Source: Leptidea sinapis
Lineage: Eukaryota > Arthropoda > Insecta > Lepidoptera > Pieridae
Reading direction: 5' to 3'
Assembly: GCF_905404315.1 (NCBI RefSeq)
Contig: NC_066283.1
Span: forward strand, 2,108,001 to 2,172,000
Length of the DNA stretch: 64,000 nt
Positions 1 through 11,410 of this stretch are shown piece by piece (position 1 is the stretch's first letter; the number at the start of each line of letters is the position of its first letter). A model generated the notes under the pieces. The model was given only the letters and a program-made list of their open reading frames with translations. It had not been told where the DNA came from and ran no database searches. Both the position numbers and the translations under genes were made by a program.

Positions 1-430
1 TGGCAGTGGTCTTCCAAAACTTGAGTCCACTCAGTTATCGTTGTGTCCATTGTAATCCATACAAACAAACGGACAGCCGTGTTTTTCCTTCGGTTATACT
101 GCGAAAACAACTAAACCGATCGCAATAATACTTATACCATAACACGCTTCGGAGGTTTTAGTATATGATATGTTGGTGATTACTTATTCGGAACCTTATA
201 TGTTTTAATAAACCGTTTTTTTTACTTTAAAAAATTGTTTATTGATGTAGGCGTTACTTTGCGGAAATCCATAATTATACAAATGATTTGAGTTTTCTTA
301 AGTGTTAATTCCGCCAATATTTGTCTTTAAACAATTCGACACGTGTTTCGCCTCTACACAAGGCATCCTCAGGACGTGTTGTCTCGCCAAAATCTGGCAC
401 GAGACTGAATCAAGTGAGCCGGAAGCCGCT
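1..430 (-). repeat. Penelope-like element 5' region (tentative)
   Basis: On the minus strand, positions 410 to 330 carry a hairpin (GTCTCG...CGAGAC), then CTGAGGA, a short GC-rich stem-loop and GAAAC, followed by the palindrome-like ACACGTGT. These are the invariant core bases of a hammerhead ribozyme, a motif known from the pseudo-LTRs of Penelope-like retroelements. Further along, near position 50, an ATG opens a reading frame that runs off the left edge, as an element ORF downstream of its pseudo-LTR would. The stem joining the two core boxes is imperfect, so catalysis is doubtful. The Penelope assignment is an inference; no GIY-YIG or reverse transcriptase domain is visible. Confidence 0.35.
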
Positions 431-839
431 CTTTTATACCCTCGTCCCATGAAATGACGCGCTGTGATTGGTCGGCTTTTGTGACGTTTTATTATTATTA
501 TTACGCAACAAAGGTGATGGGACTAAATTTGTTTGTTCATTCAACAATGTAAACATGTTATTTTTGTGTTTTATTATTTCTAATAGAACACACTCTAAAT
601 GCCGTATCAGAACGTGTCGTACTGTTCACGTCATGTCCGTTGACTTAGTTCACAAAGGCCGTCTCTTATATTTTAGAAATTGTTTGAATATTAAGACAAA
701 ATACTTGACTTGTTAAATTTTTTATCAAATCTTTATTTCAATTTAGTTAGTTATATTATATTTCAACTGGTTTTGACATATGACATTGTGTGATTAATAT
801 CTGCTTATTATTATTATTATTATTGTGTGACTAGTGCCT

Positions 840-1480
840 CTAATCTATATGAGTTAGATTTTGCAGAAGAGGGCTATTCGCGCTATTTATAAACTAGGCC
901 CTAAGGAATCATTGAGAGCAAAATTCAAAGAAATTAACATCTTGACTGTTGCTTCTCAATATATTTTTGATAATGTAATGTATGTTCATGGGCACATAAG
1001 TGGATTTGCGAGAAACTGTCATAACCACAATGTTAACACCAGGAACAGACATAAGCCTATAATGCCTACTACTCGGCTAAGTCGAGTTAGTTAGTCTTTT
1101 GTGGGGCGATGTATATGCTTTTACAACAGGATCCCAGAAAATGTTCAAAACAAAAGTATTACGTTATTCAAAAGAATTGCTAAGAAACGTTTGTGTGGTA
1201 AAGGTTACTATAACATAAATGACTTTCTTAATGATACCACAGATTGGGAAAGGATTCCCAATCTGTGGACCGCCCTCAGGCTATTAAATAATAAGTTTAA
1301 TTGTACAATGTTACTTTGTTAATGTTACTTTAATTGTAAAACATATTTTTGATGAAAAAAAAGCCCGCTGAGTTTGTTGCGCCTATTCTTCTCAGGCCTG
1401 AGGCATTCATTTTGGAATGGGTGGTAGTTTATTTAAACTTTCAATAAGTGATGTCACATCCTATTTTGAATAAAAATATT
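840..1480 (+). mobile_element. Jockey-like LINE, 3' end fragment
   Basis: Two frames with small breaks encode the C-terminal end of a non-LTR reverse transcriptase ORF (QKRAIRAIYKLGPKESLRAK, then GRCICFYNRIPENVQNK...). The first stop falls at about 1094 and the second frame ends at 1322. The fragment ends in a short untranslated tail around 'gaataaaaatatttgaattt', the 3' end typical of this family; the same tail recurs at about 54622-54655. A close relative of the coding part is at 63706-64000. It is dead: 5' truncated and frameshifted. Confidence 0.8.
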
Positions 1481-1589
1481 TGAATTTAAATTTTACCTAT
1501 TAATTTGACATATTTTTATGGACAACTACACTAGCGCATTAGGTACAACCTGTAATGTTAGTGTAAAATATATAAAAGTGAAATTATAT

Positions 1590-1925
1590 AAATAAACTAG
1601 CTGAACCAGCAAACGTTGTATTGCCGATATTAAAATCGCGATACAAAAGTAACTGTTGATCGTAGATGGGTGAAAATTTGAAGCTGTATGTATTTTTAAT
1701 GCTGCCTCATAATCAAACAAATTTAAAAAAAATGTCATAAAAATAAAAAAATTAAAATTTGGTGTGTACCATCCTTAACACTTAGGGGGATGAAAAATAG
1801 ATGTTGTCCGATTCTCAGACCTACCCAATATGCACTCAAAATTTCATGAGAATCGGTCAAGCCGTTTCGAAGGAGTTTAACTACAAACACCGCGACATGA
1901 GAATTTTATATATTGTATACTTAAT
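1590..1925 (+). repeat. Dispersed repeat, family B
   Basis: It begins 'actagctgaaccagcaaacg' and ends 'gagaattttatatattg'. Internal blocks ('gggtgaaaatttgaag', 'atgaaaaatagatgt', 'gattctcagacctaccc') recur in the copies at 4407, 31985, 37190 and 48676. No protein is encoded. The family is common in Lepidoptera but I cannot place it in a superfamily from sequence alone. Confidence 0.75.
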
Positions 1926-2170
1926 TTATATGGCAAACCAAGGTTTGTTGAGAATATTTATTTAGTTAGGAAATTGTCGTATACTATTTATTTGTCTTAT
2001 TTATTTATATTAAAAATGGCGCGAATCATTCTCGTCGTCTTATAAACATGAATTGATTCATTAATGGGCGCTGATCTTTAAATAGATTTGTCAATTAAAT
2101 TGAACCTTACATCAAGGCGGGTTTGATTTTGCATTGATACATGTTTATTATGTGTGGGTACATAAATGCT

Positions 2171-2565
2171 CAGGGCCGGATTTAAACTTAATGCCGCCCC
2201 TGGGCACCGGAAAAAAATCCGCCCCAATACTGGAATTTCACTTAAAGTAAAAATATATAAAATACTAATTTAAATCTTTAATTCCACAAAATAAAATAAA
2301 AACGTTTATAATTTTAAATCTCCAAGGAAATAAATTGATTAAATCTTTTTTATTATTAATTTTGACTAAATGTGCCAAAATTATAATTTACAAATAATGG
2401 ATAAATTGAATTTCTTTAATTATCAATAAAACCAAAAATTATTAATAAACAGAATTAATTAATTATATTGAGCAATCACGATAAGACTAAAATTTTTTTT
2501 TCACTTTCAAAAATTTGTCGCCCTGGGCACTCGCCCCAACTGCCCCTAGTGTAAATCCACCGCTG
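2171..2565. mobile_element. hAT-like miniature element
   Basis: It is a 395-bp AT-rich element whose ends are imperfect inverted repeats. The left end reads CAGGGCCGGATTTAAACTTA; the right end read backwards is CAGCGGTGGATTTACACTAG. Starting with CAG is usual for hAT ends. The flanking 8-mers (taaatgct and tggatact) match at only five of eight positions, so a target duplication is no longer clear. No transposase is encoded. Confidence 0.6.
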
Positions 2566-2676
2566 TGGATACTCCTACCATTGACTTTATGTACTAACAA
2601 TATTTATGTATGTAAGCGCACCATAGCTAATATTTACATTGAAACATTGTATGGGAGGCAGTTTACAACAGTTTTT

Positions 2677-2985
2677 ATTTTTCTAGAAATAAGGGACGAG
2701 ACGAGCAGGACGATCAGCTGATGGTAATTGATAGCCCTGCCCATTACAATGCAGTGCCGATCAGGATTATTGAAAAACCCACAAAATTCTGAGCAGCACT
2801 GCAATTGTGCTCGTCACCTTGAAACGTAAAATTGTTGTCATTTGCCCAGTAATTTCACTAGCTACGGCACCCTTCAGACCGAAACACAGTATTGTTTACA
2901 AATTACTGCTTCACGGCAGAAATAGGCGCTTTTGTAGTACCCATAATCTAGCCGGCATCCTGTGCAAAGGAGCCTCCCACTTCTC
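2677..2985 (+). repeat. Dispersed repeat, family A
   Basis: This non-coding repeat opens with 'agggacgagacgagcaggac' and closes with 'gcaaaggagcctcccact'. It has internal blocks around 'ccattacaatgcagtgccg', 'tcaccttgaaacgtaa' and 'cttcacggcagaaataggcg'. Copies occur at 5031, 18902, 30930 (minus), 46975 (minus), 56720 (minus), and as a split copy at 43915-44520. Confidence 0.8.
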
Positions 2986-3083
2986 ATTATCAATACCTAT
3001 GGAGCTATTACTTAAACCCATGTGTTATCATTGAACAACAAACAGATTAATGCAAAAATCATAGAATATACTTGCGTATAGAC

Positions 3084-3307
3084 CATAGGTTCTCAAAGTG
3101 GGCGATAACGCCTCTTTGTGGGCGTTTGAGACTTTCGGGGGGGCAGTAGAAGACCCAGAGAAAATTAGGGGGCATTGAGATGGCGCAGATGGGGCGTGGG
3201 TAGATTAAAAAATATAGTCTAAAAAGGCAAAAAAATACATGAAAATGCTCTAGAAAAAAACATATTCTCAAAGTTGGCGGTGAGCAAAATAAGGTTGAGA
3301 AGCTATG
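3084..3307. mobile_element. hAT-type miniature element with 8-bp target duplication
   Basis: This 224-bp element is flanked on both sides by the identical 8-mer GTATAGAC (3076-3083 and 3308-3315). Its termini are inverted repeats, CATAGGTTCTCAAAGT on the left and CATAGCTTCTCAACCT on the right read backwards. An 8-bp duplication with CA-starting ends fits the hAT superfamily. It contains no transposase, so it must have been moved in trans. Confidence 0.8.
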
Positions 3308-3555
3308 GTATAGACGATCTGACAGCCCGATACTTAATACGTGACCAATTTTGATTAGCTTGTGGCATGGCTACGCGCATCCCCACGAAGAACCAGTCCG
3401 GGCGCTCCGGGGGTGAAGACCGAGGCGAGCGGCGGGAGGCACGGAACCATACCGACTTTTAGTTGACCGACAATACCCCAAAAGTTGATTTGTGCCTTAG
3501 TTAGTGGTTTTGTATTCAAAGTAGTAAGGATCTAATGCAAGACGTTGGTCACTGT

Positions 3556-3805
3556 TTGACGACCCATATAGCCGAATGGTTAGTGACCCTGACTACTAAG
3601 CTAAGGTCCTGGGTTCGAATCCCTGTAGGTGCAATCATTTATATGATAAATATGGATGTTTGTTTCCGAGTTATGGATGTTTATATGTATTTATGTATGT
3701 TTAAGTATGTATATTGTATTAAATATATCGTTGTCTTGTCCATAGTACAGGCTATGCCTAGTTTGGGGCAAGATAATTTGTGTAATAATGTGTCAATATT
3801 ATAAT
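3556..3805 (+). repeat. tRNA-derived SINE
   Basis: The head folds like a tRNA and carries both RNA polymerase III internal promoter boxes. Box A is TAGCCGAATGG at 3569-3579 and box B is GGTTCGAATCC at 3612-3622. A tRNA-unrelated body follows, with a tail around 'ggggcaagataatttgtgta' and 'gtgtcaatattat'. That layout is a SINE rather than a working tRNA gene. It lies just downstream of the last visible parcas exon, on the opposite strand. Confidence 0.8.
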
Positions 3806-3973
3806 TATAACTGTTTATGACCTGTCAGTCAAAATCGGTTACAGTCACAATAGATTATCTTACCTTTTCTATCTTGCTGTATCGTAGATTACTCGTTTTT
3901 TGGCTAAACGCTTGTATATGATATGTCTATGCAGTAGAACAGTGAAAACTTTGAAGTTGTTTGATATATCAAC

Positions 3974-6900
3974 CTGATTGACTCTATGCGTCGCGTGGTT
4001 GAGCATTTCCTGCCACGCAGGATCCAGGGTGAGTCCACCGGAGCCATCAGCGAGCCTGGCGAGGCCCTGTTCGGCCAGGTAGACCATTTCTCGTGCAGCA
4101 GCATGGGCACTGTTGGCTTTATCGTAGGCAATGTTTGCTGTCTGGAGTTCTTGTGATGTCTGGAAGTAATTATATTTCATATATATTTAAGACTCCTGCT
4201 TCAAGAGTCCTACCTCTCCGAGACGCAATGGCGACGTCGCCGGCTATGTAGGCATGGCTACCTTCGTTTGTCAAATGGAGTAGCCAGCCCTTTGAAGTTT
4301 TCTCGGATTAAGAGAAACAAGACAAAAGAAATGCTAGAAAACCGCACTGCGGGGGACGCACATCCAGTTGATGTAGATTGTAGAAGATATTATTATTCTA
4401 GTAATTATAACTAGCTGACCCAGCAAATTTTGTATTGCCATATAAAGTAAAAAAAAAAATATTTTGGGGAATAAAATAGATGCGATCGATTCTCAGACAT
4501 ACCAAATATATCGTACTACAATTATTGTATTCGATTGCCATCTTGCAACCCTATAGCGGATTTGTGAATAATGTAAAAATCGCGATACAAAAATATTTGT
4601 AGATCGTAGAAGGGCGAAAATTTGAAGTTGCATGTACTTTTCAATGCTGAATCATAATAAAATAAAATAAAATAAAAACATATAAAAAAATATTTAGGGG
4701 TTCACCCTTATTATTTAGGGGCATGAAAAATAGATGTAGATAAATCGGTTCAGCTGTTTCGGAGGAGTTTGGTAACAAACACCGGAACACGAGAATTTTA
4801 TATATTGGAGATAGTTTATGGCGTGTAGTCTGGTGTCGCCAGGCATCTCTTAAACTCTTCAGCTTTAAGATCAACCACAAGCTCTTGTTTTCCTTCCGGA
4901 GATTTATAAATAATTAAATAGATTTAATTTAAAAACAAAATTGACGAATGAGGGACTTAATCAAATCAAAAATATTTTATTTCGTAGGGAAATTACATTA
5001 CACTTGAATTATGTAATTTTTTATACTACAGCTTTTTTATGAAAATACGGGACGAGACGAGCACGACGTTCAGCTGATGGTAATCGATACGCCCTGCCCA
5101 TTACAATGCAGGATTATTGAAAAACCCAAAAATTTTAAGCGGCTCTACAACCGCGCTCGCCACCTTGAGACATAAGATGTTAAGTCTAGTTAAGGGCAAA
5201 TGTCCAGTAATTTTACTAGCTACGGCGCCCTTCAGATCGAAACACGATAATGCTTACACAGTACTGCTTCACGGTAGAAATAGGTGCCGTTGTGGTATCC
5301 ATAATCTAGCCAGCATCCGGTGCAAAGGAGCCTACCACTGGTAAAAAAAGCTCATTCGTAAGGTAGATTTCCCCAGCGAAGAACGAGCAAGAAACTCTAT
5401 GGTTGTTCTGTTGAAAACAAATTATTTGCAGGAGGTCTATTACCAAAATCGAAAGCCGAAGTTTCGGTCCGAAACGAAAGAACGATGAACTTCGAATTAA
5501 ATCCTATTACCGAAACTTCGGATCTGAAAATTGCGGACCATAGTCAAACAACGAAAAAGTAAATGTCAAGTGAATTTGGGAATAAGGTAAGCGAAAGACA
5601 AAATTTCTGATCGCGAACTTCGCATTCGACGCACTTTCGTAATAGGAAAATGTACGATTCGTCAACCGAAACTTCGTATTTCGATTTTGGTAATAGCGCT
5701 CATAGTTTCTCGTTCGCACAAAGCACAATTTGAGATACATACAATGTTCGCTCTGAATCTCGCTTCATAGTAAGGTCTGGCTTTGTGCACGCTGGTTCCA
5801 AGTTTCTTTGTGAGCTGCTGAATGCGGAGATGACCCTCAGCTAGCAGGCGGCGGAACACGAGTCGAGCCTCGTCAAGTTCCACCTCCAAGCGGTTTATTT
5901 CATCTGTAGCTGTGTTTAAGCGTTCTAGTTCAATCTGAAATTATATAATACTAGCTGACCCGACAGACGTTGTGCTGTACATAATAAATAATATACTGTT
6001 TTTTTTTTTTGGATTTGTCAAGAATATTTCATAACATCAAGAATTATTTCGTAACATAAATGCTCCTTGTTGTTAAAATGAAATTGTTTCACAGCAGAAC
6101 TGACAAACCGTGCATCAATAAATTCTCTCATAGAAAATATGTCCATACAAAACAAATATTGAAAATAAAAATAATTATGGGTTCCAAATCGAAATAAAAA
6201 CTATCCTATCTCTCAAGTTGGACCAAACTGCACTCCATGAAGTAATCCCCAATAAAATCCGTTCATTAGTTTGGGAGTCCATCGCGGACAAACGTGTCAC
6301 GTAATTTATATATATATTAAGATTAACATATTGTGAACCTTTATTGCTTGACAATTTTATTACATACTAGCCATGTCCCGTGGTTTTATTCGAATACCGA
6401 TCTCGTGGTAGTTGAAAGTCTACTAAGTCGGACTGTAGATTTATTTTTGTTATAGTTGTATTTCTTTTATTATCTTTTGAATGTTAAGTCCGATTTTAAT
6501 AATTTCAAAAGTATTTCACGGGTTAATACCCGTGTTAAAAACGGTCTTTTATAATTTAATGGGATATGGATTAATACAGATTTATGAATAACTAGCTGAC
6601 CCGGCAAACGTTGTTTTGCCATATAAAGTATAATTCACGCGATAGTTTTATAAGTAATAAAATATTGCCTATATTATAGCCTGTATATCATTTTGTTCTA
6701 TTGCAATAGTTTTTGCAGCGCACGCAAAAATAGGTTTTCGATTTTACACCTTGTGTTACAAAATAGTAATTTTATTATGGATCCCTAATTTTGGAAAAAA
6801 AAAAGCATTAAGTATTTGCTAAAAGAGGTCTGAAAGTAGACCCAATTTATACAGATTTTAGAAAAGCTTTTGATAAAGTTAACCATAATATTATATTATT

Positions 6901-9549
6901 GATGATATATGGAGTTATGGAGTTCTTCGAAATCTTTTAAGATGGCTAGAATCTTATCTGCTTAACAGAAGTCAATTGGTGAGACTCAAGTGATATACTT
7001 CAGAGCCAATTATCATTTTCGGAGTACCTCAAGGCTCACACCTGGGTCCCCTTTTCTTTGCAATTTTTTTAATGACTTAGTTGAAAAATTGTCATCACCA
7101 TGTCTTTTTGTGTCAAATTAATGATATGAGTGATTTTGCATCTTCAGAAGCATCTATTTACTTTATTAGATTGCTGAAAGCAAAACCATATGCATCTTAA
7201 TACATATTACAAATGCTTGTTATTTCATTCACCACAAAACGGTTAAAAATTATTTTTCAGTAAAAAATTAACATTCAACCTCTTGAGAGTAAAATTGTTA
7301 TCAAGAATCTCGGTATACTGTTTGATGATCAACACAGTTTTCCCAATCATTACAATAGTATATAATAAAGCTTACAAGAATCTGTGTTTCAAAGCAAGAA
7401 CCAGGAAATTGTTTAAAAAACCACATAGCATCATTTTGTTGTATAACACATGTACGGACTTCTCAATAATTTGGTCCCCTTGCTATGGATGTACATTCTA
7501 ATAATATCAAATGTGTTCAGAAGAAATGCCTGAGTATACTCTCTTACCATTGTGGTATATCCAGGCAAATTACCTCCTATGCTGACATTCTTGCCAAAAT
7601 TTAAATGACTCCACTCCACATATTCATGATAAACAACAAGATTTGTTGACCCTCCACAAAGTACTACAATCCAACTTAGACTCCCCCGCTTTGCTATATC
7701 AAATAAACGGGCCGATGATCAAAATCCTTTACTCTAGACATTGGTTCAAATAACACCTCATATTATAACCCAATCATAAGAATGTGTCGGTCAAATAATG
7801 AAATAGCCAAATTAGACATACATGTAGATGATTTCAATTCTAGACTTTCATTATTTTTTAATAAACTAGGTGAAATAATTAAGTAGATTAGTAACTTGTA
7901 GTTGATTTGATTTAAAAACCTTATTCAACCTGCATGACTCTATAGGATTGCAATAAGATTTAAATGTCATTTAATTAAGACTTTCGGTTAGAAATTATTG
8001 TGATCTGGTTGGATTGCCTAAATAAAGAAATTAAATAATAATTATGAATAATAATAATAATGTCAAAATAATTGATATTGATTAATTGTGATCATAAGTA
8101 ATAAAAATTGTTCTTATAATTTAGCACTGAAAAAGGAATGCTGAAATGGTTTGGACACATGGAGCGAATGAGTGAAGAAAGAATGACGCATCAAATATAT
8201 AAGGCAAGTGTGTGTGGGCAAGTCGGTCGTGGGAGACCTCGTAGAACATTAGTCGACCAAATTAGGTGCGTTTTGAGCAAAGGTGACGTCCGAAGCACTC
8301 ACAACCGGCGAGCATGTATGAAAAGAGAAATGAATGTAGAGGAAGCGCATGAGGCTTGTAAGGATAGAAGCAAATGGCATTCTATTGTCTCTGCCTACCC
8401 CGACGGGAACAAAGCGTGAGTGTGTGTATGTATAATTTATCAAAGCATTTTTGTATCAATGAGGATAAATGAGGTATATTTATTGCTTCATAAATTAAGT
8501 ACTTCCCCAAGGGTCACAACCAATTTGGTTGTGAAAACCTGTGGTTTATAAGAATTCCCTTCTGTAATAGGAGGCAGTACAATATAATATATCAATTCAT
8601 CAAGTCGCTATCACTTCAGTAATTTAAATTATACTTAAAAATGTTGAAATTAATTTGTATTTAATAAGTCAAAGGCAGTTGTTAATACAAATTCACATAA
8701 TACCGGTGTATGTTGGATCAAATTAACACATTTTGTAGGTAGTATCCATTCTATGTTATTTAAATTAACACTTTTTATATTCGATCTTATATTATTATAA
8801 ATTTAAATACCTATAGCAGCCCTGATTATTTGATTCTAGTGAAACGAAGCCTAAATTTTCTTTTAATATTGTTATAAATGATTGTTAGCATTAATATTAT
8901 TATTTTTGTTATTGTATTGTTGTTTTTCATAATTTTTTGTCGACACTTGTTGAGTGATACAGTTGAGGATTCTTTATTTTCTGTTTAAAAATAACACAAA
9001 AAAACAGTGCATATTAAATGTCACTAGACTGTCTCCCCTTCAAGTTGCTGAATGATAAAAGAACAGATTTAAAAAAAAATCAAAAACAATGCAAAAAATA
9101 CTTCAACAACTTCACTCAATTTTATTCAAAAATCAAGTGATCACAATAAAGCAGAGGTAGTGATAGCCAAGATGTTAATCAAAATAAATGATTGTTAATT
9201 TCTTCTGTACCTATGTTGTATATCTATTAAAATAATACAATAATATTTTTTATAAATAGTTTAGAAATAAATATATAAATAAATTGTAAGTAATAAGGTA
9301 TCAGCGACACCAAAAATATTCCGATAATGTTGTTGTAAAATGATATAATAAATTATAAAACTTTCCATAAAAACAAAAAAATATTTACAATTACTAATTA
9401 ATAGTTTTCTTTGTATTTAATATAATATCCTCAACAATAATATTATGTGAGAACCATTGTTGATTGTGCGAACTTATTATAATTTATTGATTACCTACCT
9501 GCACCCGAGGATCTAGTGTTTCGGAGCATTCAGCAGCAGTGTCATTCAT
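3974..9549 (-). CDS. SH3BP5/parcas-like protein, N-terminal three exons (3' partial)
   Basis: Three exons assemble in frame on the minus strand: 9549-9499, 5934-5743 and 4159-3974, with GT donors (GTAGGT, GTATGT, GTTGAT) and AG acceptors. They give the first 143 residues. The protein starts MNDTAAECSETLDPRVQ and continues into a long heptad-rich coiled coil. It carries family hallmarks (DPRxQ, EIxRLExELDEAR, SKPYYEAR-like KARPYYEAR, DPAWQEMLNHATHRV). SH3BP5 and fly Parcas are known as guanine-exchange factors for Rab11 and as Btk-binding regulators; here that role is inferred from similarity. The second half of the coiled coil is not found between 3973 and 1, so the gene continues off the window or is broken. 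Introns hold family A, B and C repeats and LINE debris. Confidence 0.93.
4407..4805 (+). repeat. Dispersed repeat, family B (parcas intron)
   Basis: It begins 'ctagctgacccagcaaattt' and ends 'cgagaattttatatattgg', with the family's 'gggcgaaaatttgaag' and 'catgaaaaatagatgt' blocks. It sits in the second visible intron of the parcas-like gene, opposite to transcription. Confidence 0.75.
5031..5344 (+). repeat. Dispersed repeat, family A (parcas intron)
   Basis: A nearly complete copy runs from 'cgggacgagacgagcacgac' to 'gcaaaggagcctaccactgg', inside the same intron as the preceding family B copy. It is opposite to the gene. Confidence 0.8.
5950..6680 (+). repeat. Dispersed repeats, families C and G, plus a shared head
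   Basis: A family C copy (5950-6330) begins 'actagctgacccgacagacg' and contains 'tcaataaattctctcatag' and 'gttggaccaaactgcactcc'. A second repeat, family G (6365-6590), begins 'actagccatgtcccgtggtt' and recurs at 49375. At 6594 another 'agctgacccggcaaacgttg' head starts, without a full body. Confidence 0.65.
6810..7880 (+). pseudogene. Decayed LINE reverse transcriptase
   Basis: Broken plus-strand frames preserve reverse transcriptase motifs: YTDFRKAFDKVNHNIIL near 6846, FGVPQGSHLGPLFFAIF near 7018, and the downstream thumb-like region to about 7880 (IAKLDIHVDDFNSRLSLFFN). Many stops and shifts separate them. It is an old, dead non-LTR copy of jockey type inside the first parcas intron. Confidence 0.7.
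8110..8420 (+). pseudogene. LINE C-terminal fragment (zinc-knuckle-like tail)
   Basis: An open frame of about 93 codons encodes a segment of the type LKWFGHMERM...GRGRPRRTLVDQI...NRRACMKREMNVEEAHEACKDR. This is the conserved C-terminal tail of a class of insect non-LTR retrotransposon proteins. It lacks the reverse transcriptase core, so it is a 5'-truncated copy and not a host gene, despite an unbroken frame. It is located in the first parcas intron. Confidence 0.75.
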
Positions 9550-10099
9550 TGTTTAAAAATATTTAATATCTGTTGAGACAACTCTAATAATAAAACAACC
9601 ATTTTATTGGATACAAGTACATATTATCACAACTAAATTTATATGACAAAATAAATAAAACATAGCTCCTCTTGGCGATCGGCGGTAGCCAATGTTGCCA
9701 ACTTGCCAGCTTTGAGCTTATGAGTTATTCCCAAAAAGTTAAAGTATTTTCCCAAATTAAAATTAGTCCTCTAATGATGAAATATGTACATAAATGCAAT
9801 TTTATTGTTTTGGCATTTAGCAAGAATGTAACACAATAATAGAATTTTGAAAGTGATGTAATTTGGCTGTAGCTAATGAATACTGTCACTGAGAAACATT
9901 GTTAACGAAGTTGGTAAAAAAGATTCGGCCTAGATTCGTTACATCCCTTAAGCGGAACCTAACCAAACTATCACAAAACTACCATTGAAGTTTATCCTTT
10001 CCTATAAAAAAAAGAGTTATTGAAATCTCGATATTGAGTTATTCGTAAATTTGTTGTTCACATACTGCAAGTATAATGTAGCAAATTTAAGACTAATAG

Positions 10100-10255
10100 T
10101 TTTCTCATGGTTGCCATTGTCAGATCTAGACCAATTTTGCTATGACTTATCAAAATCGGTTCACCTAGTCCAAAGTTCTGAGGTAACAAACATATAAAAC
10201 ATACAAGTCAGAATCATATGAATTGAGAACCTCCTCCTTTTTTGAAGTCGGTTAA
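10100..10255 (+). repeat. Dispersed repeat, family F (3' part)
   Basis: It contains 'aaaatcggttcacctagtcc', 'gaggtaacaaac' and 'cctcctccttttttgaagtc', ending 'cggttaaaaa'. Copies are at 45340-45530 (same sense), and at 53465-53980 and 58795-58925 (opposite sense). Confidence 0.7.
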
Positions 10256-10619
10256 AAAGAGCGACTCTATTGTTTTCATTTCTGACTGTGTCCATTCATC
10301 TTCCATTTCTGACAAGCGGGTCTTGTCTGGGGACTTGTCAATAATTATTGTACCATATTTAATGAAAAAATTTTCGTTTTATTAAATTACTTCCGCTTTT
10401 TGCATATCAATCTTACATAAATAAAAAAACCTTACCGATGATAAGTCACACCATCTTTTTCCGAGTCGTTAATGTATTATTTAAGCACTTTTTATAGCAC
10501 ACTTAGGCTTGTTGATTGACACACGACTAAGGAGAAAAGTGTTCTTAAATTGTCTTTAAGCACACTTTTGCCGTTCCGTTACGAGACTGCGAATGATATG
10601 TCCATATGTATATAATTTC

Positions 10620-11110
10620 ATTGCCCCCATCGGTTTTCTTTATTTAAACATTTTTGAAAAGAAACTCGGGTCCAATGTTGAAGGATTTTCTAAGATGCCC
10701 TGGTTTTTCAACTCCTGAATCATCTTTGTCATTTCCGGGGAGCAAAGCACCTAAGCTGATTATTATTCGGTTTATATCGAGGTATAATAACGACGATTCG
10801 ATGAGCAAACCAAAGCAACTTTATAAGTCTAAAAACATGTGATATTGGTTTTCGGGTAGTCAATCGTTGATATTTTTCAACAACCAGTTGACCAGATAAG
10901 TCTCTTTTACGCCAGGTGAAAATTAAGGCAAAAGATAATAACTATAAGTTTGTATGGGTTAAAAATGTTAGTATTATGGTTAGAAAATCCGAGTCTAGTC
11001 CTATTTTACACATAAATAATACGGCGGCTTTAATTGAAAATAAAATAGGAGTTAATATTTTAAATCATTTTATTAATCGTTATCTTAACTACATTGTGGC
11101 TTATGATGTA
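10620..11110 (+). pseudogene. LINE ORF1 / FP25K-like domain remnant
   Basis: Two overlapping frames carry pieces of the domain shared by ORF1-type proteins of insect non-LTR elements and baculovirus FP25K-like proteins. The pieces are KPKQLYKSKN, then FSGSQSLIFFNNQLTR, then KIKAKDNNYKFVWVKNVSIM and VRKSESSPILHINN. Stops and frameshifts separate them, so no product is expected. It abuts the 3' end of the hAT transposase pseudogene. Assignment is by motif memory only. Confidence 0.55.
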
Positions 11111-11410
11111 TTTATATCACTCTTGTTTTCTTTGTTTTTTTTCGAGATGTTTATATACAATACTTTTCATTGCTTTTTAAAAATACAAGCTCCGCTGTTC
11201 GTTTTCTGCTTAATTGTGCTCTTTCTTGGGTTGCAAAATTTCCCGCTTTTGAATGTACTCTCTCACACTCCACTGATGTCACCACCATGTGGCAGTGCTC
11301 ATTAAATATTTCAGCTAAATTGGGGTACATAAAGGCGTGGGATTTCCACCAAACTAGTGGCGAGGAATCGCGCGGAATCACTGGTTCATTAATGAACATT
11401 TCCAGCTCGG

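Noticed and set aside
8138..8419. A 93-codon open frame as a host gene
   Set aside because: The protein is the conserved C-terminal tail of a non-LTR retrotransposon; the rest of the ORF is missing.
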